DNA of 64,000 bases from Streptomyces olivochromogenes (lineage in GTDB: Bacteria; Actinomycetota; Actinomycetes; Streptomycetales; Streptomycetaceae). The notes below the pieces were generated by a model. That model made no database searches. It had not been told where the DNA came from and was given only the letters and a program-made list of their open reading frames with translations. The DNA lies in NCBI RefSeq assembly GCF_001514115.1, contig NZ_KQ948475.1, positions 82,010 through 146,009 on the forward strand, written 5' to 3'. A program made the translations under genes and the position numbers. Shown here in pieces: positions 23,511 through 32,208 of the stretch. Within the stretch, counting starts at the first letter, position 1. The number at the start of each line of letters is the position of its first letter.

Positions 23511-25736
23511 GTGGCCACGTTCCTCTATCGTCTCGGCCGGTTCGCGTTCCGGCGGCGACGACTTGTCCTCATGCTGTGGATAGCCGTCCTGGCGGCCGTC
23601 GGCATCGGTGCCGCCAGTGTGTCGGCCGGCACGTCGGACTCCTTCACCATTCCCGGAACCCAGTCCCAGAAGGCGCTGGACCTGTTGGGTAAGGAGTTCC
23701 CGCAGGCCTCGGCCGCCGGAGCCACCGCCCGTGTCGTGTTCGAGGCCCCGGACGGGCGGAAGCTGACGTCCGGCGCCGACAAGGCCGAGGTCGTGTCCCT
23801 CGTCGCCGACCTTGAGAAGGCCTCCCAGGTCGCGAGCGTCGCCGACCCGTTCGCCGGCGGCACCGTCAGCAAGGACGGCTCCGTCGCCTACGCCCAGGTC
23901 ACGTACAAGGTCGCCCAGGCCGACGTCACCGACCGGGCCCGCGCGGACCTGAAGGCCGTGGCCGACCGGGGCGACAAGGCGGGGCTCGCGGTGAGCATGG
24001 GGGGCAACGCCGTCCAGGTGAAGTCCGAGCAGAGCGCCGGTGAGCTGATCGGCCTCGCGGTCGCCGCCGTCGCGCTGGTCATCACCTTCGGCTCGTTGCT
24101 CGCGGCCGGACTGCCCCTGCTGACCGCGGTCTTCGGCATCGTGGTGGCGGTGTCCGCGATCACCCTCACCAGCGCGTTCGTGGACCTGAGTTCCTCCACC
24201 TCGACGCTGGCGCTGATGCTCGGCCTCGCGGTGGCCATCGACTACGCGCTGTTCATCGTCTCCCGCTACCGCGGTGAGATCAGGGAGGGGCACGAGCCGG
24301 AGGAGGCCGCCGGGCGCGCGCTCGGCACGGCCGGATCCGCGGTGGTGTTCGCCGGTCTGACCGTGGTCATCGCGCTCGCGGGGCTCAGCATCATCGGCGT
24401 CGGCCTGCTCACCGACATCGGTCTCGGCGCCGCGGGCGCCGTCGCGATCGCCGTGCTCATCGCGCTCACCCTGCTGCCCGCCCTGCTGGGCTTCGCCGGT
24501 CCCCGGATCATGAAGGGGAAGCTCAAGACCCGCCGGATGCGGGCGATCGAGGAGCGCGGCGAGGGCGAACCCGCAGGCGTGCGCTGGGCGCGGTTCGTCA
24601 CCCGCAACCCGGTCAGGGTCCTCGCCGTCGCGGTGGCCGCCCTGTTCGCCCTGGCCATTCCCGCCCTGTCGCTGCAACTGGCCATGCCCAGCGACAGTTC
24701 GGCCGCCCCCGGCTCCACCCAGCGCATCGCCTACGACACCATCACCAAGGGCTTCGGGCCCGGCTACAACGGGCCGCTGACCGTGGTCGTCGACGCCCGT
24801 ACGAGCGACGACGCCAAGGGCGCCGCCCAGGACGCGGTCACCCTGCTCGACGCGATGCCCGACGTCGCCTCGGTCAGCCCCGCCACCTTCAACCAGGCCG
24901 GTGACGTCGCCCTGATCCGCGCCGTCCCGAAGAGCTCACCCAGCAGCCAGGACACCGTCGACCTGGTCTCCGCCATCCGCGACCGCGGCACCGCCCTGCA
25001 CGCGGACACCGGCGCCGAACTGATGGTCACCGGCACCACCGCGCTCAACATCGACATCTCCGCCAAGCTCGGCGACGCCCTCGTGCCCTACCTCGCCGTG
25101 GTCGTCGGCCTGGCCCTGGTGCTGCTGCTCCTGGTGTTCCGCTCGGTCCTGGTCCCGCTCAAGGCCGCCGCCGGGTTCCTGCTCAGCGTCCTTGCGACCC
25201 TCGGCGTCGTGGTCGCCGTCTTCCAGTGGGGCTGGTTCGCGGGCGCCCTCGGCGTCGACCAGACCGCGCCGATCGTGAGCCTGCTGCCGATCTTCCTGGT
25301 CGGTGTGGTGTTCGGGCTCGCCATGGACTACCAGGTCTTCCTCGTCACCCGGATGCGGGAGGAGTACGTCCATGGCGCCGAGCCCACCGAGGCGGTGGTC
25401 GCGGGCTTCCGCCACGGCGCCCGCGTCGTCACGGCCGCGGCGATCATCATGATCTCCGTGTTCGCCGGGTTCCTGCTCAGCGACACCGCGCTGATCAAGT
25501 CGATCGGCCTCGGTCTCGCCGTCGCCGTGCTCCTCGACGCCTTCGTCGTCCGGATGACGATCGTGCCCGCCGTCATGGCGCTGCTCGGCCGCCACGCCTG
25601 GTCGCTGCCGCGATGGCTGGACCGCGTCCTGCCCGACGTGGACGTCGAGGGCGAGAAACTGCGCCATCTGCTGGCGAAGGCGCAGGACACCGAGGGCACG
25701 CGGGACGCCGAGCCCCTTCCCACCGTCAGGGGGTGA
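23511..25736 (+). CDS. MMPL-family RND-type exporter
   Basis: A 741-residue membrane protein with two halves. Each has one N-terminal helix, a periplasmic-type loop (residues ~40-170 and ~395-510) and five to six helices. The conserved helix motif ALMLGLAVAIDYALFIVSRYR (first half, quoted in part) and FGLAMDYQVFLVTRMREE (second half) carry the Asp/Tyr proton-relay residues of MMPL proteins. GGGAG precedes the GTG start. MMPL proteins move lipids or hydrophobic metabolites. The two-component system 130 bp downstream may respond to or control this export. Confidence 0.93.
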   Translation: MATFLYRLGRFAFRRRRLVLMLWIAVLAAVGIGAASVSAGTSDSFTIPGTQSQKALDLLGKEFPQASAAGATARVVFEAPDGRKLTSGADKAEVVSLVADLEKASQVASVADPFAGGTVSKDGSVAYAQVTYKVAQADVTDRARADLKAVADRGDKAGLAVSMGGNAVQVKSEQSAGELIGLAVAAVALVITFGSLLAAGLPLLTAVFGIVVAVSAITLTSAFVDLSSSTSTLALMLGLAVAIDYALFIVSRYRGEIREGHEPEEAAGRALGTAGSAVVFAGLTVVIALAGLSIIGVGLLTDIGLGAAGAVAIAVLIALTLLPALLGFAGPRIMKGKLKTRRMRAIEERGEGEPAGVRWARFVTRNPVRVLAVAVAALFALAIPALSLQLAMPSDSSAAPGSTQRIAYDTITKGFGPGYNGPLTVVVDARTSDDAKGAAQDAVTLLDAMPDVASVSPATFNQAGDVALIRAVPKSSPSSQDTVDLVSAIRDRGTALHADTGAELMVTGTTALNIDISAKLGDALVPYLAVVVGLALVLLLLVFRSVLVPLKAAAGFLLSVLATLGVVVAVFQWGWFAGALGVDQTAPIVSLLPIFLVGVVFGLAMDYQVFLVTRMREEYVHGAEPTEAVVAGFRHGARVVTAAAIIMISVFAGFLLSDTALIKSIGLGLAVAVLLDAFVVRMTIVPAVMALLGRHAWSLPRWLDRVLPDVDVEGEKLRHLLAKAQDTEGTRDAEPLPTVRG

Positions 25737-25864
25737 CCTGTCGGCCGTACGATCCGCGACAGGACGTACGGCCGCACCCGGCCGTGACCATCGCGCCCCG
25801 TCCGCCGGTCCCCACTCCCCCGGGGGGCCGGCGGACGGCTCCCCGTACCGAGAGGGCGTACGAC

Positions 25865-27190
25865 GTGACCGCACCGACCGCGCCCGGGCCGACTTCCCGC
25901 CCCGTCACGCCCGAGAAACTGCTGGGCGGGGCGCAGCACCGCTCGGACGTCGCGGTCCTGCAGTGGCTCGCCCGGGTGAGACGGGCCGACCTGGCCCATC
26001 CGTGGGTCAAGCGGGTGACGGCGCCGCTTCTGTGCGTGGCGCTGGGCGTCCCGGCCCTGCGGGACGCGGCGGACGGCATCGGCCGCGGAGTCCCCGTGGT
26101 GCTGGCGCTGATCGCCGGATACTGCGTTCCCCTGCTGTGGCGGCAGCAGCGGCCCGTCCTGGTCTTCGCCCTCACCTCCGCCGTCGGCGCGGTGGCCCTC
26201 GCCATGGACGTCAGTACGGGCTCCGAGGCCGCGCGGATCGTCGCGCTGCTCAACGTGGGCCGCACGGTCGGGCCCGCCCGGTTGGTGGTCTGTATGGCGA
26301 TCGCCGTCGCACAGACGTCCGTGGGGGTCGTCGCCCGCGCCGCCGGCCAGCCGGACAGTTCGTTCCTGGAGACCGTGGTGTTGGCGATCGTGCAGGCGGC
26401 CCTGGTGGCGGCCGTCGCCGCGGCGGGCCTGGTCGGCCGGGTCGTGAACGCGTACGTCGGGGCCCTGCACGAACGCGCCGACCGCCTGGAGGTGGAGCGC
26501 GACCAGCGGTCCCGGCTCGCCGCCGCCGCCGAACGCGCCCGCGTCGCCCGGGAGATGCACGACATCCTCGGCCACACCCTCGCCGTCATCGTCGGCCTGG
26601 CCGGCGGCGCCGCCGGGCTCGCCGAGAAGTCCCCCAAGCGCGGTGCCGACACCCTGCGGATCATCGCCGACAGCGGACGCGGCGCCCTCGGTGAACTCCG
26701 CCGCCTGCTCGCCGTCATCGGTGAGGAAGGCGACGGGAGCGACGAACCGGGCGGCACCCCGCTCGCGCCCCAACCGGGCCTCGCCGACCTCGCCGCCCTC
26801 CTGGAACGGGTCCGGGCCGCGGGCCTCACCGTCACCCTGGACACCGAGGGAGACCTGACGGGCCTCGCCCCCGGTATCCAACTCGCCGTCTACCGCATCG
26901 TCCAGGAGGCGCTGACCAACACCCTCAAGCACGCCGCGTCCGACACCACCGCGCACGTAGGCGTCACCGCGGACCGCGACCGCGTCCGCGTCACCGTCGA
27001 CGACACCGGCCCGCCCCGCACCCCGCGCGCCGAGGCCGCCCGGGACGACGCACGCGGTCTGGTCGGCATGCGCGAGCGGGCCGCCCTCTACCAGGGAACC
27101 GTCACCGCGGGCCCGAACACCCGCGGCGGCTGGACCGTCCGTGCCCTCCTGATTCCCACCACCGCTCCCACGGAGAACCATCCGGCATGA
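25865..27190 (+). CDS. DesK/NarL-type sensor histidine kinase
   Basis: A 441-residue kinase. The N-terminal half contains about five or six transmembrane helices. The HisKA_3 box REMHDILGHTLAVIVG has phosphorylated His 232. The HATPase carries QLAVYRIVQEALTNTLKHA and GLVGMRERA. GTG 25865 follows GAGAGGG; an in-frame upstream GTG overlaps the MMPL end and is less likely. The stop overlaps the response regulator start (ATGA). No extracellular sensor domain is present, so the signal is probably in the membrane. Confidence 0.93.
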   Translation: MTAPTAPGPTSRPVTPEKLLGGAQHRSDVAVLQWLARVRRADLAHPWVKRVTAPLLCVALGVPALRDAADGIGRGVPVVLALIAGYCVPLLWRQQRPVLVFALTSAVGAVALAMDVSTGSEAARIVALLNVGRTVGPARLVVCMAIAVAQTSVGVVARAAGQPDSSFLETVVLAIVQAALVAAVAAAGLVGRVVNAYVGALHERADRLEVERDQRSRLAAAAERARVAREMHDILGHTLAVIVGLAGGAAGLAEKSPKRGADTLRIIADSGRGALGELRRLLAVIGEEGDGSDEPGGTPLAPQPGLADLAALLERVRAAGLTVTLDTEGDLTGLAPGIQLAVYRIVQEALTNTLKHAASDTTAHVGVTADRDRVRVTVDDTGPPRTPRAEAARDDARGLVGMRERAALYQGTVTAGPNTRGGWTVRALLIPTTAPTENHPA

Positions 27191-27843
27191 CCACCGTGCT
27201 CATCGTCGACGACCAGGCCCTGCAACGCCTCGGCTTCAGCATGCTTTTGGAACAGCACTCCGACCTGACCGTGGTCGGCGAGGCCACCCACGGCGCCGAG
27301 GCGGTCCGTTCGACCGCCGAACTGCGCCCTGACGTCGTCCTGATGGACGTCCGGATGCCCGGCATGGACGGCATCGAGGCCACCCGCCGCATCGTGGAGT
27401 CCGGCGGCCGCTCCCGCGTCCTCGTTCTGACCACCTTCGACCTCGACGAGTACGCCTACGCCGCGCTGCGCGCCGGGGCCAGCGGCTTCCTCCTCAAGGA
27501 CGCGCTGCCCGACGAACTCGTCGCCGGAATCCGTGCGGTGGCCGCCGGGGACGCCGTGATCGCCCCGGGCCTGACCCGCAAACTCATCGACGCCTACACC
27601 GAGCGGCGCCCGGGGCACACCGTCGAGCAGGAGCGCCGGCTCGACGCCCTCACCGACCGCGAACGCGAGGTCCTCACCGCCATCGCCTCCGGCTGGAGCA
27701 ACGCCGAGATCGCCGACCGCCTCTCCCTCGCGGAGTCCACCGTCAAGTCCCACGTCAGCCGCGTCCTCGCCAAGATCGGCGTACGGGACCGGGTCCAGGC
27801 GGTGATCTTCGCGTACGACGTGGGCCTGGTACGGCCGGCGTAG
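27187..27843 (+). CDS. NarL/FixJ-family response regulator
   Basis: A 218-residue regulator translationally coupled to the kinase. The receiver has Asp 54 in VVLMDVRMPG, the Thr in VLVLTTFDLD and the Lys in FLLKDALPD. The C-terminal LuxR-type HTH reads LTDREREVLTAIASGWSNAE then LSLAESTVKSHVSRVLAKI. It probably regulates the neighbouring MMPL exporter. Only 13 bp separate its stop from the convergent DUF1980 gene. Confidence 0.95.
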   Translation: MTTVLIVDDQALQRLGFSMLLEQHSDLTVVGEATHGAEAVRSTAELRPDVVLMDVRMPGMDGIEATRRIVESGGRSRVLVLTTFDLDEYAYAALRAGASGFLLKDALPDELVAGIRAVAAGDAVIAPGLTRKLIDAYTERRPGHTVEQERRLDALTDREREVLTAIASGWSNAEIADRLSLAESTVKSHVSRVLAKIGVRDRVQAVIFAYDVGLVRPA

Positions 27844-27856
27844 CGGGACGTCCGGC

Positions 27857-28615
27857 CTAGAACAGCGGGAGGGCGTCCGTGTACGCGTTCACCGGCTTGG
27901 CGACCTTCTTGACGGTACGGGCGTCCAGCGCGGCCGGGGCGGAACTCGTGCCCAGCTTTCCGCCGGGGTGCCACGTTCCGGTGACGGTCACCCAGGTGTC
28001 GGCGGGCAGGGCCGGCGCCCCGTGGATCCGCACCTTCACGGACTGGGCGTCCGCCGCGCAGCAGGTGAAGATGATCCTGGTCAGGTACCAGCCGTCGGCC
28101 CCCTTGGCGGGCGTGACGAAACCGGTCATCCGGACACTACGGCCCCCGATGTCCCGCTTGTGGTCCTGCTGCACCCGGCTGGTGAACTGGGTGAGCGTCA
28201 GCGGGACGGGCGAGGTGGCGGGCAGCGGATCGAAGTACCTCTGCTCCGTGACGGCCTTGGGCGCCTCGCGCGCGGCGGTGTACGCGCCGAGGGCCGGCGG
28301 GGCGTAGAAGAGCAGACTCAGCGCGGGGAGGAACAGCAGCCAGGCGATACGGGGCACGGTGGAGTGGTCGTGGCCGTGTGCGTCCACATGCCGTTCCGCG
28401 TCCGTGTCTTCGTGATCGTGTCCGTCCTCGCCGGCCGGTTTCTGATGCGACCACGCCTCCGCCACGCCCAGCACGAGCAGCAGCACCCCCGACGCGACCA
28501 GCATCGGACGCATGCCCTCCTTGACGAACCTGAGGCTCAGGTCGGTGAAGAGCGAGGCGTGCAGCAGGCCGAGGCCGCTGAGGACGAGCAGGGTCACCTG
28601 GAGGGGGCGTTTCAC
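27857..28615 (-). CDS. TIGR03943/DUF1980 permease-subunit protein
   Basis: A 252-residue protein with two N-terminal membrane helices, a His/Asp-rich cytoplasmic-type loop (GHDHEDTDAERHVDAHGHDH, residues ~65-85), a third helix and a soluble domain. The soluble domain carries the conserved FTCCAADA pair of cysteines and ends VTVTGTWHPGGK. This family almost always pairs with a DUF318 permease. The GTG start overlaps the permease stop (GTGA). The His-rich loop and Cys pair point to metal handling; in actinomycetes related pairs often belong to zinc-responsive loci, but I saw no convincing Zur site. Confidence 0.85.
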   Translation of the reverse strand: MKRPLQVTLLVLSGLGLLHASLFTDLSLRFVKEGMRPMLVASGVLLLVLGVAEAWSHQKPAGEDGHDHEDTDAERHVDAHGHDHSTVPRIAWLLFLPALSLLFYAPPALGAYTAAREAPKAVTEQRYFDPLPATSPVPLTLTQFTSRVQQDHKRDIGGRSVRMTGFVTPAKGADGWYLTRIIFTCCAADAQSVKVRIHGAPALPADTWVTVTGTWHPGGKLGTSSAPAALDARTVKKVAKPVNAYTDALPLF

Positions 28616-29673
28616 AGCAGGACTCCTCCGATGAGCGCGCTGCACAGGATCGCGACGACCGTCGTGGCCGTGGAGAAACGGACCGCGAAGGCCCGGCCGA
28701 AGGTGCCCGCCTGAAGGGCGATCAGTTTCAGGTCGACCATCGGCCCGACGACCATGAACGCCAGCCGGGCGACGGGCGAGAAGCCGGTGAGCGAGGCCGC
28801 GACGAACGCGTCGGCCTCGGAGCACACCGCGAGCAGGATGGCGAGCGCGGCCAGGAACAGCACCGAGAGCCAGGGAGAGCCGGAGAACGCGTCGAGCACG
28901 GTGCGCGGGACCGCCACGTTGAACGTCGCCGCCGCCATGGCCCCGAGGACCAGGAAGCCGCCCGCGTGCAGGAAGTCGTGCTGGAAGCCGCGCCGGAACT
29001 CCCGCAGGCGGCTCTGCTCGGGCTGGTGCCCGGTGTGCCGTACGGCAGGCTTGAGCCATGTGTCGCGGCCCAGGAAGAGCCACAGCCAGCCCATCACGGC
29101 GGCGGTGGCGAGCGAGGCGAGCAGCCGGGCCAGGACCATTTCGGGGTGGCCGGGGAAGGCGATGGCGGTGGCGGTCAGTACGACCGGGTTGATGGCGGGC
29201 GCCGAGAGCAGGAACGCGAACGCGGCGGCCGGGGTGACACCCCGGCCGATCAGGCTGTTGGCCACCGGCACCGACGCGCATTCGCAGCCGGGCAGGACGA
29301 CTCCGGCGACTCCGGCGACCGGGACGGCGAGCACGGGCCGCCGGGGCAGCAGCCGGGTGAACACCCGGGCCGGCACGAAGGCGTTGATCGCGCCGGACAG
29401 CGCCGTGCCGAGCAGCAGGAACGGCAGCGCCTGCACGGTGACGGCGAGAGCGACGGTCCGCCAGGCCTGCATGGCCGGCTGCTCCATCCACCGGCTGAGG
29501 ACGTAGAGCGCGGGCCCGGACAGCGCGCACGCTCCGAGCAGAAGGGGCCAGTGGCGGGGCCAGTCGCGCCGGGGACCTCCGGCGCTCGCCCTCGCCGAGG
29601 GGACCGCGACGGCCACGTCCGCCCCCGTGGACGGTTCGACCGCCCCCACGGCCCGTTCGTCTGTCTTCTGCAC
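28612..29673 (-). CDS. DUF318/ArsP_1-type permease
   Basis: A 353-residue permease with about eight to nine membrane helices. It has the family motifs LPGCECASVPVANSLIGRGV and AFLLSAPAINPVVLTATAIA, and a second half ending VGPMVDLKLIALQAGTFG. The GTG at 29673 has GGAG six bases upstream; the longer frame starting at 29736 lacks one. It is coupled to the DUF1980 subunit. The family is linked to export of arsenicals or unknown metal species; here the cargo is unknown. Confidence 0.87.
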   Translation of the reverse strand: MQKTDERAVGAVEPSTGADVAVAVPSARASAGGPRRDWPRHWPLLLGACALSGPALYVLSRWMEQPAMQAWRTVALAVTVQALPFLLLGTALSGAINAFVPARVFTRLLPRRPVLAVPVAGVAGVVLPGCECASVPVANSLIGRGVTPAAAFAFLLSAPAINPVVLTATAIAFPGHPEMVLARLLASLATAAVMGWLWLFLGRDTWLKPAVRHTGHQPEQSRLREFRRGFQHDFLHAGGFLVLGAMAAATFNVAVPRTVLDAFSGSPWLSVLFLAALAILLAVCSEADAFVAASLTGFSPVARLAFMVVGPMVDLKLIALQAGTFGRAFAVRFSTATTVVAILCSALIGGVLL

Positions 29674-29863
29674 GCCAGCTCCGAGTCTCGGATGATCGCA
29701 CCGAACATAGCGGGCCCGGACCCCGCCGCTCACCACGACTTCACCACATCTCGGTCATGAGTCGGACCGCTGTGGCGACCGGCGACTGCGGCCGTCGGAA
29801 CGCCCGCGCGTCCGGAGCCCTCTCAAGGGGTGGTGGGTGGGAGCCGCGCCGGGTCTCGGGCCG

Positions 29864-29889
29864 GGTTGTTATATTGCGCAACCATGCAA
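29864..29889. promoter_or_regulatory. 26-bp TTGCGCAA element upstream of LCP gene 1
   Basis: The element reads GGTTGT, five variable bases, TGCGCAAC, three variable bases, GCAA. It can be seen as a 24-bp palindrome of four TTGY/RCAA quarter sites around TTGCGCAA (29874-29881). The same arrangement occurs at 36746-36771 between the second LCP gene and the TatA-like gene; 20 of 26 bases agree. It ends 65 bp before the start codon. Confidence 0.65.
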
Positions 29890-29954
29890 GTGAGGCGCCC
29901 CCGCAACGCCTGACGTATGCCTGGACGGCCCGACCGTTTCGTGGGAGTGCGAAC

Positions 29955-31742
29955 ATGACTGACCCTGGGGACGCCCCCGCCGGCAACGCCACACGCAGCC
30001 ACGCACGCGGGGTGCCCCGGCAGCGCCACACCTCCGGTTCCGCGACCTCAGGTTCCGCGACCTCAGGTTCCGCGCCCTCCGGTTCCGCGACCTCAGGATC
30101 CGCGACCTCTGGTTCTGCGCCCGCCCGTCCCGCGCCCTCCCGGACGGGATCCCGTGCGCGTCCCAAGGGCGGCGCGGGGCGCCGGGCCCGGCCCGTGGGC
30201 CGGGGCAGGCGGATCCTGCGGACGGCCGCGATATCGCTGTCGGTGCTGGTCCTGGCCACCGCGGGGGTGGGGTGGTGGTTCTACGAGCATCTGAACGGCA
30301 ACCTGCACAGCGTTCCGTTGACCGACGGCTCGGGCGACAGCGCGGGCAAGGAGAAGGCCGACGCCTTCGGCAGGACCCCGATCAACCTCCTGGTGGTGGG
30401 CAGCGACGGCCGTACCAACGCGAGCGACTGCAAGCTCGGCGGCGGCTGTTCGCAGACCGGTGTGCAGTCCGGGTCCAACGCGGACGTGGAGATGGTGATG
30501 CACATATCCGCCGACCGCTCCAACGCCACCGTGATGAGCATCCCGCGCGACACCGTGACCACCGTCCCCGCCTGCAAGGACACCGAGACCGGCGTCTCCA
30601 CGAACGGCTACACCGGCATGGTCAACAGCGCCCTGCAGTACGGGCCGGCCTGTCAGGTGGCCACCGTCCACCGGCTCACCGGCATCCCCATCGACCACTT
30701 CGTCAAGCTCGACTTCTCCGGCGTGGTGAAGATGTCCGACGCGGTGGGCGGGGTGTCGGCCTGCGTCGACAAGGACGTCTACGACACCTACTCACACCTG
30801 AAACTCGCTCAGGGAACGCACACCCTCAAGGGCGTGGCGGCCCTGGAGTTCGTCCGCTCCCGGCACGGCTTCGGCGACGGCAGCGACCTGGGGCGCACCT
30901 ACTCCCAGCACATCTTCCTCAGCTCGATGATCCGCAAGTTCAAGAGCGCCGGCACCCTCACCGACCCGACCGCCGTCTACCGCCTGGCCGACGCCGCGAC
31001 CAAGGCCCTCACCGTCGACACCGGCCTGGGCACCATCAGCAAGCTGATCGGGCTCGCCGCCGACGTGGACAAGGTCCCGGCGAAGCGCATCACCTTCACC
31101 ACCATGCAGACGGCGCCGGACCCGGGTGACAGCAACCGGCTCGTGCCCGCCGCCACGGCCCAGAGCCTGTTCGCCACCATCGCGAACGACCAGTCCCTGA
31201 CCAACGCGTCGGGCAAGAAGACCGCCGCGGCCTCCGCGACAGCCAAGGCCCCGGCCGCCGCCTCCACGGTCCCCGCCGCGCAGATCGCGGTCACCGTGGA
31301 GAACGGCACCACCGTCACCGGTCGGGCCTCGGCCGTCGCCACCGCCCTGCTCGACAAGGGGTTCAGTTCCGGCACCACCACCGGCAACGCCGCCGGCACC
31401 ACGTCCACGACCACCCTCGCCTACGGCAGCGGGCACAAGGCCGAGGCCCAGACCGCCGCCAAGGCCCTGGGCCTGCCGTCCTCCCACCTCAAGCAGAGCG
31501 CCGCCACCGGCACCGGCCTGACCCTGGTCATCGGCACCGACTGGACCAGCGGCACCGCCTACCCCGCCGCTGCCCCCGCCGACACCAAGACCGCCACCGC
31601 CGACGCCCACGCCGAGACCGCCGACCAGTCCAAGACCTGCGCCAAGGTCAGCCCCTACAAGACCGTCAGTCTCGACGGCGTCGCCATGACCCCCACCCAG
31701 GCCTACCGCGCGGCCACCGGCACCAAGGACTCGGCACCGTGA
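29955..31742 (+). CDS. LytR-CpsA-Psr (LCP) family protein with LytR_C domain
   Basis: A 595-residue protein. Residues 1-85 are cytoplasmic and include SATSG repeats; a transmembrane helix lies at ~92-115. The LCP domain has LLVVGSDGR, VMSIPRDTVTTVP, and the catalytic Arg-rich ALEFVRSRHGFGDGSDLGR. A LytR_C domain follows (AVTVENGTTVTGRASAVATA). LCP proteins attach wall glycopolymers or polysaccharides to peptidoglycan from polyprenyl pyrophosphate. ATG 29955 has GGGAG upstream. It is separate from the second LCP gene at 36717, but both share a promoter element. Confidence 0.93.
   Translation: MTDPGDAPAGNATRSHARGVPRQRHTSGSATSGSATSGSAPSGSATSGSATSGSAPARPAPSRTGSRARPKGGAGRRARPVGRGRRILRTAAISLSVLVLATAGVGWWFYEHLNGNLHSVPLTDGSGDSAGKEKADAFGRTPINLLVVGSDGRTNASDCKLGGGCSQTGVQSGSNADVEMVMHISADRSNATVMSIPRDTVTTVPACKDTETGVSTNGYTGMVNSALQYGPACQVATVHRLTGIPIDHFVKLDFSGVVKMSDAVGGVSACVDKDVYDTYSHLKLAQGTHTLKGVAALEFVRSRHGFGDGSDLGRTYSQHIFLSSMIRKFKSAGTLTDPTAVYRLADAATKALTVDTGLGTISKLIGLAADVDKVPAKRITFTTMQTAPDPGDSNRLVPAATAQSLFATIANDQSLTNASGKKTAAASATAKAPAAASTVPAAQIAVTVENGTTVTGRASAVATALLDKGFSSGTTTGNAAGTTSTTTLAYGSGHKAEAQTAAKALGLPSSHLKQSAATGTGLTLVIGTDWTSGTAYPAAAPADTKTATADAHAETADQSKTCAKVSPYKTVSLDGVAMTPTQAYRAATGTKDSAP
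30036..30125. repeat. Six 15-bp tandem repeats encoding SATSG
   Basis: Units start at 30036, 30051, 30066, 30081, 30096 and 30111 with consensus GGTTCCGCGACCTCA. They encode GSATS / GSAPS units in the cytoplasmic tail of the LCP protein. Copies one, two and four are identical, which suggests recent slippage. Confidence 0.92.
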
Positions 31743-31845
31743 GCCGAAGCTGCCGGTTCGGCGGCGGCGCCCCGGGGACGGACGCCTAAACTGGGTCGGC
31801 GCGGACGCGGGCACGGATGCCCGGGGCGGGACGGGAGAAAAGACT

Positions 31846-32208
31846 GTGACGGCATACGCCGGTGGCTTCGACGATCCGTCCGCCGAGGTGCTGGCGGACG
31901 CGGCCGCCGCGTTCGGACTGCTGGCCTCCTCGCCCCGGCTGCACATCATGTGGGCCCTCGCGCAGGGCGAGAGCGATGTGACCCACCTCGCGGAGCGTGT
32001 CGGCGGCGCCCTGCCCGCCGTCAGCCAGCACCTGTCGAAGCTGAAGCTCGCGGGCCTCGTCCGCTCCCGGCGCGAAGGCCGCCGACAGGTCTACTACGTC
32101 GACGATCCCGATGTCGTGACCGTGGTGCGCCTGATGGTCGGACAGCTGGCCGCACGGGCCGAGGAGGCATCGTCACCCGTACGCACGCTGCGCGGGATCG
32201 GTGGCTGA
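31846..32208 (+). CDS. ArsR-family transcriptional regulator
   Basis: A 120-residue winged-helix repressor with the SmtB/ArsR core FGLLASSPRLHIMWALAQGE, recognition helix ALPAVSQHLSKLKLAGLVRS and wing RREGRRQVYYV. There are no cysteines, so a Cys-based ArsR metal site is absent; any metal sensing would use His/Asp. GGGAGAAA precedes the GTG. The stop overlaps the start of the P-type ATPase by 8 bp, so the pair is one operon and the ATPase is the probable target. Confidence 0.92.
   Translation: MTAYAGGFDDPSAEVLADAAAAFGLLASSPRLHIMWALAQGESDVTHLAERVGGALPAVSQHLSKLKLAGLVRSRREGRRQVYYVDDPDVVTVVRLMVGQLAARAEEASSPVRTLRGIGG

Noticed and set aside
29674..29760. Possible Zur box upstream of the permease gene
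   Set aside because: No sequence close to the Streptomyces Zur palindrome was found; only weak promoter-like bases are present.
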